A model generated the notes under the pieces. That model made no database searches. It had not been told where the DNA came from and saw nothing but the letters and a program-made list of their open reading frames with translations. The position numbers were made by a program, and so were the translations under genes. Shown in pieces: positions 8,483 through 17,113 of a stretch of DNA of 64,000 nucleotides (the first letter of the stretch is position 1; each line of letters begins with the position of its first letter). The stretch spans positions 42,693 to 106,692 of the forward strand of contig JAZUOO010000012.1 of NCBI GenBank assembly GCA_045604705.1, in the 5' to 3' direction. The DNA comes from SIG622 sp045604705. Lineage in GTDB: Bacteria; Bacillota; Clostridia; Oscillospirales; CAG-382.

Positions 8483-9232
8483 ATGTTAGAAAAAAATAAT
8501 AAATTAAATAAGCTACCCGGTATACTTGTAACGATAATATCGTTGACCGTATTTTCTTTAGCTTTTATATTTTTGACCATGTTCACGCAAAAGAACAACA
8601 TATCATTTAATACGTCTACAATTAATAATCTGCCCGACTATCCGGTTATTATTATTGATCCCGGACATGGGGGACAAGACGGGGGAGCAGTCGGTTCTTC
8701 CGGTATCATGGAAAAGAATATTAATCTCAAGATTTCCCGATTTATATACGATTTTTGCCGTATATCAGGCATAGATTGCGTTTTGACACGAACAGATGAT
8801 TCTATGCTTACACCCGAATATTCCGGCTCCTCAAGCAAAAAACGTTCTGATCTCATTGCAAGAACCGAAATTGCGTCAAAATTTGAAAATGCCGTCTTTA
8901 TAAGTATACATCAAAATAAATTTGAAAGCGGGAGATATAAGGGTCTACAGGTATTCTACAGTAAAAATAATAGTCTAAGTACTGTTTTGGCAAAAATTAT
9001 TCAGGAATACAACCGCGATATGCTTGATTCTTCAAACAAAAGAGAGATAAAAGCGGCGGGTAGTGAGATTTATGTGCTTGATAATATTGATGCTCCGGCG
9101 GTACTCGTTGAATGTGGATTTCTTTCCAACGCCGAGGAAGAATCTAAGCTAAATTCAGAACAATATCAAAAAGAATTGGCTTTTATGATTTTTTCATCGC
9201 TGATGAAGTACGTGTATGGGGGTCATTCATAA
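8483..9232 (+). CDS. cwlD: N-acetylmuramoyl-L-alanine amidase CwlD (Amidase_3)
   Basis: A 249-residue zinc amidase with one N-terminal membrane anchor (about residues 13-34) facing the catalytic domain outward. Amidase_3 ligands are visible: H62 in DPGHGGQDGGA, E77 in GIMEKNINL, the histidine of FISIHQNKF, and the catalytic glutamate in AVLVECGFLSN. CwlD removes peptide side chains so that muramic-delta-lactam can form in the spore cortex. The ATG at 8483 is preferred over the in-frame GTG at 8474 because AAGGCGG lies eight bases before it. Size and single-anchor architecture fit CwlD better than vegetative amidases with SH3 or CWB repeats. Confidence 0.88.
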   Translation: MLEKNNKLNKLPGILVTIISLTVFSLAFIFLTMFTQKNNISFNTSTINNLPDYPVIIIDPGHGGQDGGAVGSSGIMEKNINLKISRFIYDFCRISGIDCVLTRTDDSMLTPEYSGSSSKKRSDLIARTEIASKFENAVFISIHQNKFESGRYKGLQVFYSKNNSLSTVLAKIIQEYNRDMLDSSNKREIKAAGSEIYVLDNIDAPAVLVECGFLSNAEEESKLNSEQYQKELAFMIFSSLMKYVYGGHS

Positions 9233-9267
9233 AAAGAATGAAACAATTAAATGAAAGGAAATATTGA

Positions 9268-10674
9268 ATGAAGAATAAGACCGAATATGTTTGCCGTGAA
9301 TGTGGACATAAGACATCAAAATGGTACGGAAAATGTCCGGGATGCGGCGAATGGAATTGCTTGGAAGAAACAGAAGTTGATATTGACGTAAAAAAATCAG
9401 GCTTATTGCGTGTTAAAACGACTCCCATGAAAACCGAAAGCAAGTCTTTCCCAATAAATAAAATAGATCTCCCGAATCAGATAAGAACGGTATCCGGAAT
9501 AGGGGAGTTTGACAGGGTTCTAGGAGGAGGAATAGTCAATGGCTCGGTCGTGCTTATAAGCGGTGAACCGGGAATTGGTAAATCAACTCTATTGCTTCAA
9601 GTATGCGGCAGCCTCGGTGACAGTAATAAGCTTTTGTATATTTCAGGTGAGGAATCGCCTTCTCAGCTCAAATTGCGTGCGAAACGACTTGGTATTCAAT
9701 CTCAAGATGTTCTTGTATATTCAGAATGTGAAATCAACGAAATTATTGGAGAAATTGAGTTAACTAACCCCGATATAGTGATTATAGACTCGATACAAAC
9801 TTTGTACGATTCAAATGCTTCTTCGGTTCAAGGTTCTGTTACGCAAGTAAAGTACTGCGCCAACGAACTGATTCGTATAGCAAAAACTCAGAATATTGCA
9901 ATTCTGATTGTTGGGCATGTTAATAAAGACGGTGCAATTGCAGGCCCGAAAGTGCTTGAACACATGGTAGACACTGTCTTGTATTTTGAGGGTGACAAAC
10001 AACATACCTACAGACTTTTACGTGCGGTTAAGAACAGATTTGGATCTACCAACGAAATTGGTGTATTTGATATGGAAGAGTCAGGGCTTTGTGAGGTCGA
10101 GAATCCGTCAGAATATCTATTAAGTCAAAGAGAGATTAACGCCTCAGGGAGCTGTGCTATGTGTGTGATTGAAGGCACAAGACCTATTCTTGCCGAAATA
10201 CAGTCACTTGTAACCACAACTGTTTATCCTGCGCCAAGAAGAACCTCCAACGGCTTTGATTATAACAGAATGAATCTTATTTGTGCTGTTCTTGAGAAAA
10301 GGTTAGGACTTGGTTTCTCTTCAAAGGATGTATACCTTAATGTAGCCGGAGGGTTGCGTCTTGAAGAACCATCAAGTGATCTTGCAACTGCGATCGCTCT
10401 GATTTCATCTTTAAAAGATATTCCCGTTCCACCGGAATTTGTAGCGATAGGGGAGTTAGGGCTTGCCGGAGAATGCAGGGGTGTCAGTGGAATAGAGCAA
10501 AGAATACGTGAATGTGCTCGTTTGGGTCTTAATAGAATCATGATTCCTTATGCCAATTATAAAAAAATAAATAAATCTGACTTTATAAAGAAAAAAATCG
10601 AGTTGATCCCAATCAGAAATATTTTTGAAACGTTAAAAATTTTTATAAAAAGAGAAGACAATGATAAACCCTAA
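9268..10674 (+). CDS. radA: DNA repair protein RadA/Sms
   Basis: A 468-residue RecA-like branch-migration ATPase that helps resolve recombination intermediates. A zinc finger occupies the N-terminus (C9, C12, C23, C26). The Walker A motif GEPGIGKST is near residue 101 and the RadA-specific KNRFG motif near 254. The C-terminal third is a Lon-protease-like domain (VAGGLRLEEPSSDLATAIALIS, GELGLAGECRGV). The length is normal. The next gene starts 14 bp inside its 3' end, so the two are translationally coupled. Confidence 0.95.
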   Translation: MKNKTEYVCRECGHKTSKWYGKCPGCGEWNCLEETEVDIDVKKSGLLRVKTTPMKTESKSFPINKIDLPNQIRTVSGIGEFDRVLGGGIVNGSVVLISGEPGIGKSTLLLQVCGSLGDSNKLLYISGEESPSQLKLRAKRLGIQSQDVLVYSECEINEIIGEIELTNPDIVIIDSIQTLYDSNASSVQGSVTQVKYCANELIRIAKTQNIAILIVGHVNKDGAIAGPKVLEHMVDTVLYFEGDKQHTYRLLRAVKNRFGSTNEIGVFDMEESGLCEVENPSEYLLSQREINASGSCAMCVIEGTRPILAEIQSLVTTTVYPAPRRTSNGFDYNRMNLICAVLEKRLGLGFSSKDVYLNVAGGLRLEEPSSDLATAIALISSLKDIPVPPEFVAIGELGLAGECRGVSGIEQRIRECARLGLNRIMIPYANYKKINKSDFIKKKIELIPIRNIFETLKIFIKREDNDKP

Positions 10675-11395
10675 TTTACCTGATAAATTGATAAAAACGG
10701 CGATTGTTTCAAAATGTATATCTCAAAAAATGGAGTTTACATTAAACGAATACGGTATCAATGTCATAAAACTGTTTGGAAACATGAATTGCGATAAAGC
10801 AGTTTTACACCATCCTGATCTATATTTGATGCATTGCAGTAGAAATGATTTGTTTTTGGCGAAAAACATTTGTTCTTTGAGCGGCAGGGGATTTTTTAAA
10901 GTCCATGAAATTGATATTGACTTGACGGATTGTGATATAAGATACCCAAATGATGTTTTTTTTAATGCAGTAGCTTTAGGGAAGAATCTCATCTGCTGTA
11001 AAAAATATGTGCACCACATTATAACTGAGTTTTCCGACTTAAATGGTTACAGGTTAATCAATGTAAATCAGGGATATACAAAATGCAATATTTGCGTGGT
11101 TAATGAAAGATCAGTAATTACTGAAGACACCGGGATTGCAAAAAAATTATCGGATAATAATTTTGATGTTTTACTTTTAAAAAATCACTGTGTGAAACTA
11201 GATGGTTACAAATACGGCTTTATTGGTGGTGCAAGTGGGAAAATTTCCGAAGATAAAATTGCGTTTTTAGGAAATATTAAAGATCATCCTGAATATGAGG
11301 AAATTAAAAGATTTTTATATAAGCATGACGTGATTGATGTTTCGCTTTCCGATGAACCTTTGACAGATTTTGGGAGCTTAGTGCCAATAATATGA
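10661..11395 (+). CDS. DUF6873-like protein with predicted GME fold
   Basis: A 244-residue soluble protein overlapping radA by 14 bp. The sequence matches the clostridial family now described as DUF6873 (guanidino-group-modifying-enzyme fold): an N-terminal PNLPDKLIKTAIVS stretch, HPDLYLMHCS, NVNQGYTKCNICVV near residue 140, EDTGIAKKLS, and LDGYKYGFIGGASG near 185. GME enzymes (arginine deiminase, DDAH) use Cys/His/Asp to act on guanidinium groups; whether the residues here are catalytic I cannot tell. No arginine genes are nearby. The link to radA may be only transcriptional. Confidence 0.65.
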   Translation: MINPNLPDKLIKTAIVSKCISQKMEFTLNEYGINVIKLFGNMNCDKAVLHHPDLYLMHCSRNDLFLAKNICSLSGRGFFKVHEIDIDLTDCDIRYPNDVFFNAVALGKNLICCKKYVHHIITEFSDLNGYRLINVNQGYTKCNICVVNERSVITEDTGIAKKLSDNNFDVLLLKNHCVKLDGYKYGFIGGASGKISEDKIAFLGNIKDHPEYEEIKRFLYKHDVIDVSLSDEPLTDFGSLVPII

Positions 11396-11579
11396 TATAG
11401 TTAATTCTATATAATCTTTTATCGGGTTGAGGGGGGTTAAAGGACAATAGAAAAATAGTATTAAAGTTGATACATCAATACAATTATATGAAATAAATAT
11501 TTTATACAATTCGGGGGATTTAAAATTATATAAAATACCCCCCCTTTGGATTAAAAGAGATAAAAATGAAAGGAAAAGT

Positions 11580-12311
11580 ATGCCAATAAAAAAAAGACTT
11601 GAATTATATTCTTATGACGCAAATCCTGATAGTTCTGTAAAAATTCCGTCACTTATGAAACATTTTCAACAAATTGCACGCGAGGATCTTTGCAGTTATG
11701 GGATTACCTATAATATGATGCGTGATGCAAATCAAGTATTTGTTATAATCAAAGCTAAAATAGAATTCAAAAAGAAATTTTCCATTTATGATGAATTATA
11801 TTTGAAAACGGTTCCGACTAAAGTTACCGGAATTACATTTTACCGCGATTTCTTCATTACTAATAACAAAGGCGAATTATGTGCGGTATGTTCTACTGCG
11901 TGGGTGTTGATGAATTATACTCTAAGGCGTATCTTGAAGCCTTCTGAGATTATTTCCGATGTGCCTTCCTTCCCGGATGAGGCTTCCGATATTACTTTGA
12001 CGAGAAGATTTTTGTTTGATAATTCCCCTTTTTCAAAAAGCACAAATGTTCGTGCGGTTTATTTTAGTAATCTTGATGAGAACAATCATTTAAACAATAC
12101 GGAAACTGCCAGTTTTGCCATTGATGAAATAGCTCACAGACTCTATTCCGGTGAAACCATAAAAAGCTTCGAACTGCATTTTAATCATGAATCTGTTCTC
12201 GGCGATAATTTAACTATTGTGACCGAAAACCGTGAAAAATCTTCCTTTATCTCAGCTTTCAATCCTCACTTTGATTCAAATGCCTTCGATTGTCTGGTAG
12301 AATTTTATTAA
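11580..12311 (+). CDS. acyl-ACP thioesterase
   Basis: A 243-residue double-hotdog thioesterase. The N-terminal hotdog includes LMKHFQQIAREDL and the RDFFITNNKGELC strand; the second contains the catalytic region LDENNHLNN near residue 161-169, with the Asn/His pair typical of FatA/FatB-type bacterial enzymes. These release free fatty acids from acyl carrier protein in the cytoplasm. The ATG follows a GAAAGG site. An iron alcohol dehydrogenase gene with its own promoter follows. The family is clear; chain-length preference cannot be read. Confidence 0.85.
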   Translation: MPIKKRLELYSYDANPDSSVKIPSLMKHFQQIAREDLCSYGITYNMMRDANQVFVIIKAKIEFKKKFSIYDELYLKTVPTKVTGITFYRDFFITNNKGELCAVCSTAWVLMNYTLRRILKPSEIISDVPSFPDEASDITLTRRFLFDNSPFSKSTNVRAVYFSNLDENNHLNNTETASFAIDEIAHRLYSGETIKSFELHFNHESVLGDNLTIVTENREKSSFISAFNPHFDSNAFDCLVEFY

Positions 12312-12358
12312 AATATCATTATTTTATTAATAATTTACAATTTTTGTGTTTTTTTCAC

Positions 12359-12387
12359 TTTACTTTGTGCAAAATAAATGGTATAAT
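12359..12387 (+). promoter_or_regulatory. sigma-A promoter for the iron alcohol dehydrogenase gene
   Basis: TTTACT (12359-12364), 17-bp spacer, TATAAT (12382-12387) with TG one base upstream. It is 28 bp before the ATG. Confidence 0.6.
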
Positions 12388-12415
12388 ACTAAAAAAAGCT
12401 CCAAAGGTGTTGAAT

Positions 12416-13591
12416 ATGACTAATTTTACTTACTATATTCCAACTAAAATTATATTTGGTAAAGGTGAACACAAAAATGTGGGGGCGGTTGTTAAGGATT
12501 TCGGATTTAAAAAAGTTCTTCTGCATTACGGTTTCGGAAGCATCAAAGCAAACGGATGTTACGATGACATTGTGAAATCTTTAAATGACTGTGGTATTGA
12601 GTTTTATGAATTATGCGGTGTTGAACCAAATCCAAAGGTATCACTTGTGAGAAAAGGTGTTAGTATCTGTAAAGAAAAACGTATTGATCTCATTCTTGCT
12701 GTTGGCGGCGGAAGTGTAATTGACTCCGCTAAGGCAATCGGTTTTTCTGCACTTGCAGATAATGATCCTTGGGATTATTTTGAAGGAATTGCTAAACCTG
12801 TATCTTCCATCCCTGTCGGTGTTGTTCTTACATTATCCGCCTCCGGCAGTGAAATGAGTAACTCCTGTGTTATTACAAATGACGAGCTTGGACTTAAGCG
12901 TGGTTGCGGTACAGAACTTAACAGACCGCTGTTTTCAATACTAAATCCTGAATTAACTTATTCCGTTGACAAGTATCAGACTGCTTGTGGCATTGTGGAT
13001 ATTATGATGCACACTCTTGAAAGGTATATGACAAAATCAGGTTTTGCCTCCCCTACCGATGATATTTCGTCGGCGATTATTAAGAGTACCATGAAAAACG
13101 GAGTGATTGCTCTTGAAGATCCCACTAATTATGAAGCAAGAGCTGCTCTTATGTGGAACGGTACTCTTTCTCATAATGGACTCACCGGTCTTGGCAGGGA
13201 TTACTTTATGATCTCGCATCAGATAGAACATGAGATTAGCGGAATGTATGATAGAATCGCACATGGTGCTGGGCTTGCTATTGTTTTCCCTGCATGGTGT
13301 AAGTGGGCTTATAAATACAATATTCCCCGTTTCCTCGCATTTGCAAAAGATATTATGGAAGTCGAGGATAAAGAATCTGATGAAGCTACCATACTTTGTG
13401 CCATTGATAAGCTTTATTCCTTTTTCGAATATATCGGTATGCCGACACATTTATCCGATGTCAATATAAATGATGACACCATTTTCGAAGAAATGGCTGT
13501 AAAATGCACAAGATACGGCAAGCGAGTTCTTGATGGTTATATAAATTACGGTGTTAAAGAAATAGTAGAAATTTTAAATATTGCAAAATAA
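12416..13591 (+). CDS. iron-containing alcohol dehydrogenase (butanol dehydrogenase type)
   Basis: A 391-residue group III alcohol dehydrogenase. Residues 1-20 (NFTYYIPTKIIFGKGEHKNVG) open the nucleotide-binding domain; AVGGGSVIDSAKAIG is the NAD(P)-phosphate loop. Iron ligands can be assigned to GIVDIMMHTLERY (Asp and His), the SHQIEHEISG helix and AHGAGLAIVFPAW. It interconverts aldehydes such as butyraldehyde with alcohols, a fermentation role in anaerobes. An open frame extends upstream, but ATG 12416 has AAAGG eight bases before it and lies behind a promoter, so I take that start. It may supply redox balance together with the thioesterase, which is inference. Confidence 0.88.
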   Translation: MTNFTYYIPTKIIFGKGEHKNVGAVVKDFGFKKVLLHYGFGSIKANGCYDDIVKSLNDCGIEFYELCGVEPNPKVSLVRKGVSICKEKRIDLILAVGGGSVIDSAKAIGFSALADNDPWDYFEGIAKPVSSIPVGVVLTLSASGSEMSNSCVITNDELGLKRGCGTELNRPLFSILNPELTYSVDKYQTACGIVDIMMHTLERYMTKSGFASPTDDISSAIIKSTMKNGVIALEDPTNYEARAALMWNGTLSHNGLTGLGRDYFMISHQIEHEISGMYDRIAHGAGLAIVFPAWCKWAYKYNIPRFLAFAKDIMEVEDKESDEATILCAIDKLYSFFEYIGMPTHLSDVNINDDTIFEEMAVKCTRYGKRVLDGYINYGVKEIVEILNIAK

Positions 13592-13653
13592 TTTGAGAGT
13601 CGAGTCGATTTTCATTAAAGAATGGTTATTGTCAAGAAAGGAATCGATAAATT

Positions 13654-14259
13654 ATGTCAAAACACATTATCACAATATCAAGAGAATACGGAAGTGGCGG
13701 ACGTTTTATAGGAAAACTTTTGGCGGAAAAGCTAGGTATACCATTATATGACAATGAACTTATAACTCTTGCAGCAAAAAAAAGCGGTTATTCTGAAACG
13801 ATATTTGAAAATGTTGAAAAAACAGCGACCCATTCCCTTCTCTACTCTCTTTCGATGTTCGGAAGTACTGCGGGAGTTTATGGTCTGCCTTTATCAGATA
13901 AGGTTTTTATAATCCAATCTGAAATTATCAAAAAAGTCGCCGCTGAAGGTCCTTGTGTAATTGTAGGACGATGTGCCGATTATGTTTTGAAAGACGAGAA
14001 AAATGTTATTGATGTATTCATTCACTCCGAAAAGGAACACAGAATAAAGAGAGCCGTTACTTATTATGGTCTTTCAGAGGAAAAGGCAAAGGACGCACTC
14101 AATAAAACAGATAAAAGACGTGCATCCTATTACAACTACTATACAGGGCACCGTTGGGGGGATGCGAATAATTACGATATATCTCTTAATAGCGACAGGA
14201 TTGGCATAGAAAATTGTGTAGATATTCTTTACAGATACATTACATCTATTGACAGTTGA
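13654..14259 (+). CDS. cytidylate kinase-like family protein
   Basis: A 201-residue P-loop protein of the Cmk2 (cytidylate-kinase-like) family. It begins ITISREYGSGGRFIGKLLAEKLGIPLYDNELI, with the GSGG nucleotide loop near residues 12-16, and later has VIVGRCADYVL near 105 and a basic lid region HRIKRAVTYYGLS. These relatives are common in clostridia and are probably nucleotide kinases, but they are distinct from the essential cmk gene. The ATG has GAAAGGA upstream. A strong terminator follows. Substrate unknown. Confidence 0.8.
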   Translation: MSKHIITISREYGSGGRFIGKLLAEKLGIPLYDNELITLAAKKSGYSETIFENVEKTATHSLLYSLSMFGSTAGVYGLPLSDKVFIIQSEIIKKVAAEGPCVIVGRCADYVLKDEKNVIDVFIHSEKEHRIKRAVTYYGLSEEKAKDALNKTDKRRASYYNYYTGHRWGDANNYDISLNSDRIGIENCVDILYRYITSIDS

Positions 14260-14299
14260 TTTTTATCTTTTATTATTTATAAAATTTTAAATAGTTATT

Positions 14300-14335
14300 T
14301 CCGACAGAGTACATTGGTTCTGTCGGATTTCTTAT
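14300..14335 (+). terminator. Rho-independent terminator
   Basis: TCCGACAGA pairs perfectly with TCTGTCGGA around a 10-base loop, followed by TTTCTTATT. Confidence 0.85.
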
Positions 14336-14490
14336 TATTAATTGGTAATTTTATATTTCAAAGTTTAAAACAAATTCAACTGTTGTATCCTGATTTGTAT
14401 GCGACACATATTATATATTGCGGTTAAGACAGATTAACGATGCCGCACTTTTGAAACTCAGATATTTGATTTGAAAGGTACTGATAAGTA

Positions 14491-14814
14491 ATGATAAACC
14501 GTAATAATAGATTTGAAAGAAATCTTTGCTCAGAATTCGCAAGAAATTCTTTTTTAAATAAGGGCAGTTTAGTTCAAAATAATTCTGTAATGCGAGAGAA
14601 TACTGAAATAACGTCAGATGTGACTGGATGTGGTACAAATTCCGGTTCAACTTATGGACTTGCAGGATACCCCTTAGCAAGCGTTTTCGCACCTTTGCAG
14701 GATTTTGATGAAATATATAACTGTGAAACAGGCCTTTCTCGCGGAACTATTTTCACAGAACTTGATCTTCCCTTTGTATGCGGTGGCTTGAACGGAGGTG
14801 TCAGCCGTGGATAA
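14491..14814 (+). CDS. cotJA: spore coat associated protein CotJA
   Basis: A 107-residue protein whose C-terminal half carries the CotJA signature: YPLASVFAPLQDFDEIYNCETGLSRGTIFTELDLPF. The N-terminal ~50 residues are polar, Asn-rich and variable, as usual in this family. CotJA helps place CotJC in the spore coat. It is the first gene of cotJA-cotJB-cotJC; its stop overlaps the cotJB start. The upstream stretch contains CATATTATA (14407-14415), similar to sporulation-sigma -10 elements, but I see no convincing partner -35. Confidence 0.88.
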   Translation: MINRNNRFERNLCSEFARNSFLNKGSLVQNNSVMRENTEITSDVTGCGTNSGSTYGLAGYPLASVFAPLQDFDEIYNCETGLSRGTIFTELDLPFVCGGLNGGVSRG

Positions 14815-15139
14815 AAATAACAACTGTCGGTCCTCTTGCAACAGAAACTCAATATATAATAACAGACGTGATACTATGGCTGAAAACACTAACTGTCATG
14901 CATTAAAAACGAGATTCCAGCAGGTTGAATTTGCAATAACGGAAACTGTATTGTATCTCGATGCATATCCGGAATGTAAAAAAGCTCTTGACTATTATCA
15001 TCAGTTGATTGATGAACGCGAACAGCTCCTGTCAGCAATAAACAATCAGTGTGGTCCCATAACCCATTTCGGTAATGTAAGCATTGACGCATGGCATTGG
15101 ACTTCTTCGCCGTGGCCATGGAAGTACGAAGCTAACTGA
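14807..15139 (+). CDS. cotJB: spore coat protein CotJB
   Basis: A 110-residue protein. After a polar N-terminus of ~27 residues it has the CotJB core: FQQVEFAITETVLYLDAYPECKKALDYYHQLIDER, then GPITHFGN and the tryptophan-rich tail WHWTSSPWPW. The start is GTG 14807, set by GGAGG at 14794-14798 with eight-base spacing; GTG 14798 lies inside that site. It overlaps the end of cotJA by a few bases, which indicates coupled translation. It belongs to the inner coat together with CotJA and CotJC. Confidence 0.9.
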   Translation: MDKNNNCRSSCNRNSIYNNRRDTMAENTNCHALKTRFQQVEFAITETVLYLDAYPECKKALDYYHQLIDEREQLLSAINNQCGPITHFGNVSIDAWHWTSSPWPWKYEAN

Positions 15140-15153
15140 AAGGAGTGATTTAT

Positions 15154-15762
15154 ATGTGGATATACGAGAAAAAGTTACAGTATCCTGTTAAAATAACAAA
15201 TCCTAATCCTCGACTTGCACAGGTTATTATTAGCCAGCTTGGCGGTCCCGATGGCGAAATGGGAGCTTCTATGAGGTATCTTCATCAAAGGTACAGCTGT
15301 CCTTATGAGAAAGTTACAGGTATTCTTACTGATGTAGGCACGGAAGAACTTGCACATCTTGAAATTGTGGCATCTATAATCCATCAGCTTACAAGAAACT
15401 TGACTGCCGAACAAATTACAGGTACCCCATTTGCAACCTATTTTGTAGATCATACGACAGGAGTATACCCCGTCGCTGCATCAGGTGTGCCTTTTGATAT
15501 GAAATATGTTGGAGTTAAGGGCGATATTCTTGCAGACCTCAACGAGGACTTGGCAGCAGAACAAAAAGCCAGAGTAACCTATGACAACATTCTCAGACTC
15601 ACTGATGACCCCGACGTCAGAGATGTTATCAAATTTCTCCGAGAAAGGGAGATAGTTCACTATCAGCGTTTCGGCGATGCCTTAAGAATATCCCAGGATA
15701 AACTTGATTCTCGCAACTTCTACGCTTGCAACCCATCATTTGATAAAAAAGCCAGAGGATAA
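15154..15762 (+). CDS. cotJC: spore coat manganese catalase CotJC
   Basis: A 202-residue ferritin-like manganese catalase of the spore coat. It opens MWIYEKKLQYPVKI, and the four-helix bundle carries the di-Mn ligands: GEMGASMRYLHQRY (Glu), DVGTEELAHLEIV (Glu and His), DLAAEQKARVTY (Glu) and the REREIVHYQRF helix (Glu and His). The start at ATG 15154 follows AAAGGAG with eight-base spacing. It is the last gene of the cotJ operon. The expected role is peroxide removal in or on the spore. Confidence 0.93.
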   Translation: MWIYEKKLQYPVKITNPNPRLAQVIISQLGGPDGEMGASMRYLHQRYSCPYEKVTGILTDVGTEELAHLEIVASIIHQLTRNLTAEQITGTPFATYFVDHTTGVYPVAASGVPFDMKYVGVKGDILADLNEDLAAEQKARVTYDNILRLTDDPDVRDVIKFLREREIVHYQRFGDALRISQDKLDSRNFYACNPSFDKKARG

Positions 15763-15768
15763 AATTTT

Positions 15769-15801
15769 TGGCTGTACCACCGACTTTGGCGATACAGCCA
15801 T
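15769..15801 (+). terminator. probable terminator hairpin of the cotJ operon
   Basis: TGGCTGTA pairs with TACAGCCA around a 16-base loop, seven bases after the cotJC stop. The following bases are only moderately T-rich, so efficiency is uncertain. Confidence 0.5.
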
Positions 15802-16160
15802 TCTGCATTATTTAAGTAACCCCATACTTACTATTCAATTTATATGCCGGTTGAGTCCATCATTTCGCCTAATTACAAGTTAAATTTTCACATCATTCGA
15901 GAGGTAATAACCATAGCGAAAGGTGTTTTGCTATAGATTAAGATTAAAGACAATTTTTGATTTAAATATGAGAATGACATAGTTTCTACACAGACATATT
16001 TCCTCCGTAATTACTGAGTGCATTAACTAATACGGACTGTGAATTACATAATATGTCAGTTATCATACAAAAAAAATTCATAAAAACATTTCATAGCTGT
16101 CAATATTGAATAAAATATGCAAATATTTGCTATATTAAGGTTAAAATTTTCCCGATCCTA
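15802..16160. other. unassigned intergenic stretch between cotJC and purC
   Basis: About 360 AT-rich bases with no credible ORF on either strand and no RNA family I recognise. One short imperfect hairpin (around 15912-15936, ATAGC/GCTAT arms) is visible but has no terminator tail. I see nothing else. Confidence 0.5.
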
Positions 16161-16189
16161 TTTACAAATTGATTTTTTTTTGTTATAAT
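16161..16189 (+). promoter_or_regulatory. sigma-A promoter for purC
   Basis: TTTACA (16161-16166), 17-bp spacer, TATAAT (16184-16189), 39 bp before the ATG. Confidence 0.75.
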
Positions 16190-16228
16190 GTGAAAGTAAA
16201 TTTGAATTAAACAAAGGAGTTTAAAACA

Positions 16229-16912
16229 ATGGAAAAGATTTACACTGGCAAAACAAAGGATGTATACAAGCTTGACAATGGCAATGTTATGCTCAAGTTC
16301 AAGGACGACTGTACGGGCAAAGACGGCGTATTTGACCCCGGTGAAAACACTGTAGGTCTTACAATCGACGGTATCGGCAAGGCAAATCTTAAGTCTTCCG
16401 TTTACTACTTTGACCTCATAAAAAAAGCCGGAATCAAGACACACTACGTTAGTGCAGACATTGAAAATGCAACTATGGAGGTTCTTCCCGCAACTGTATT
16501 TGGTCACGGTCTTGAAGTAATCTGCAGACTTGTAGCTACAGGCAGCTTCATAAGAAGATACGGCGAATATATTGAAGATGGTACTCCCCTTGAGGGCGGC
16601 TATGTCGAATGTACATTTAAGAACGACGAAAAGGGAGATCCGCTTGTAACAAGCGAAGGTCTCGCAGCTCTCGGCGTAATGACACCCGAAATGTTTGCAA
16701 GTATGAAGGAACAGACACTCAAGATCACAAAGATTGTTGCCGATGACCTTAAAACAATCGGTCTTGATCTCTGGGACATCAAGTTTGAATTTGGCTACAA
16801 CAACGGCGAAGTAATTCTTATCGACGAAATCGCTTCCGGTAACATGAGAGTTTACAAGGATGGCAAGATTGTTGATCCCGTTGACCTTACAAAGTATATC
16901 AACGAAAGATAA
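16229..16912 (+). CDS. purC: phosphoribosylaminoimidazole-succinocarboxamide synthase (SAICAR synthase)
   Basis: A 227-residue ATP-grasp-like enzyme joining CAIR and aspartate in purine synthesis. Family landmarks run in order: [15 protein letters not shown] at the start, [25 protein letters not shown], the [14 protein letters not shown] substrate loop and [11 protein letters not shown]. The usual aspartate-rich DEISPDTCR signature appears as [14 protein letters not shown], a noticeable variation. AAAGGAG precedes the ATG. The gene stands alone with its own promoter and terminator rather than in a pur operon. Confidence 0.88.
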   Translation: MEKIYTGKTKDVYKLDNGNVMLKFKDDCTGKDGVFDPGENTVGLTIDGIGKANLKSSVYYFDLIKKAGIKTHYVSADIENATMEVLPATVFGHGLEVICRLVATGSFIRRYGEYIEDGTPLEGGYVECTFKNDEKGDPLVTSEGLAALGVMTPEMFASMKEQTLKITKIVADDLKTIGLDLWDIKFEFGYNNGEVILIDEIASGNMRVYKDGKIVDPVDLTKYINER

Positions 16913-16928
16913 TCATATATTTAATTTG

Positions 16929-16967
16929 CCGGACAGGAGTACGTCTTCCTGCCCGGTTTTCATTTTT
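16929..16967 (+). terminator. Rho-independent terminator of purC
   Basis: CCGG-CAGGAG arm pairs with TTCCTG-CCGG with one mismatch, followed by TTTTCATTTTTTA. Confidence 0.8.
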
Positions 16968-17044
16968 TATGTTTTTTAGCCGAAATATTTTTTCTTTTGC
17001 CATAAAAAAGTAAAGCAAAACAATTTTCTATTTTTTTAAAATAC

Positions 17045-17073
17045 TTGCATTTTACACTCTTATATGTTATACT
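17045..17073 (+). promoter_or_regulatory. sigma-A promoter for the DUF4867 gene
   Basis: TTGCAT (17045-17050), 17-bp spacer, TATACT (17068-17073) with a TG one base upstream of the -10. Confidence 0.7.
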
Positions 17074-17113
17074 AAAATTATAAATTTTAAAGTTACGAAA
17101 GGAACTTATTAAA

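Noticed and set aside
11396..11579. A CCCCCC/GGGGG hairpin around 11513-11545 as a terminator
   Set aside because: The arms pair only partly and no T tract follows; possibly just composition.
15802..16160. A regulatory RNA (for example a purine riboswitch) before purC
   Set aside because: No purine riboswitch core could be found, and the promoter lies only 39 bp before the start codon, leaving no room for it.
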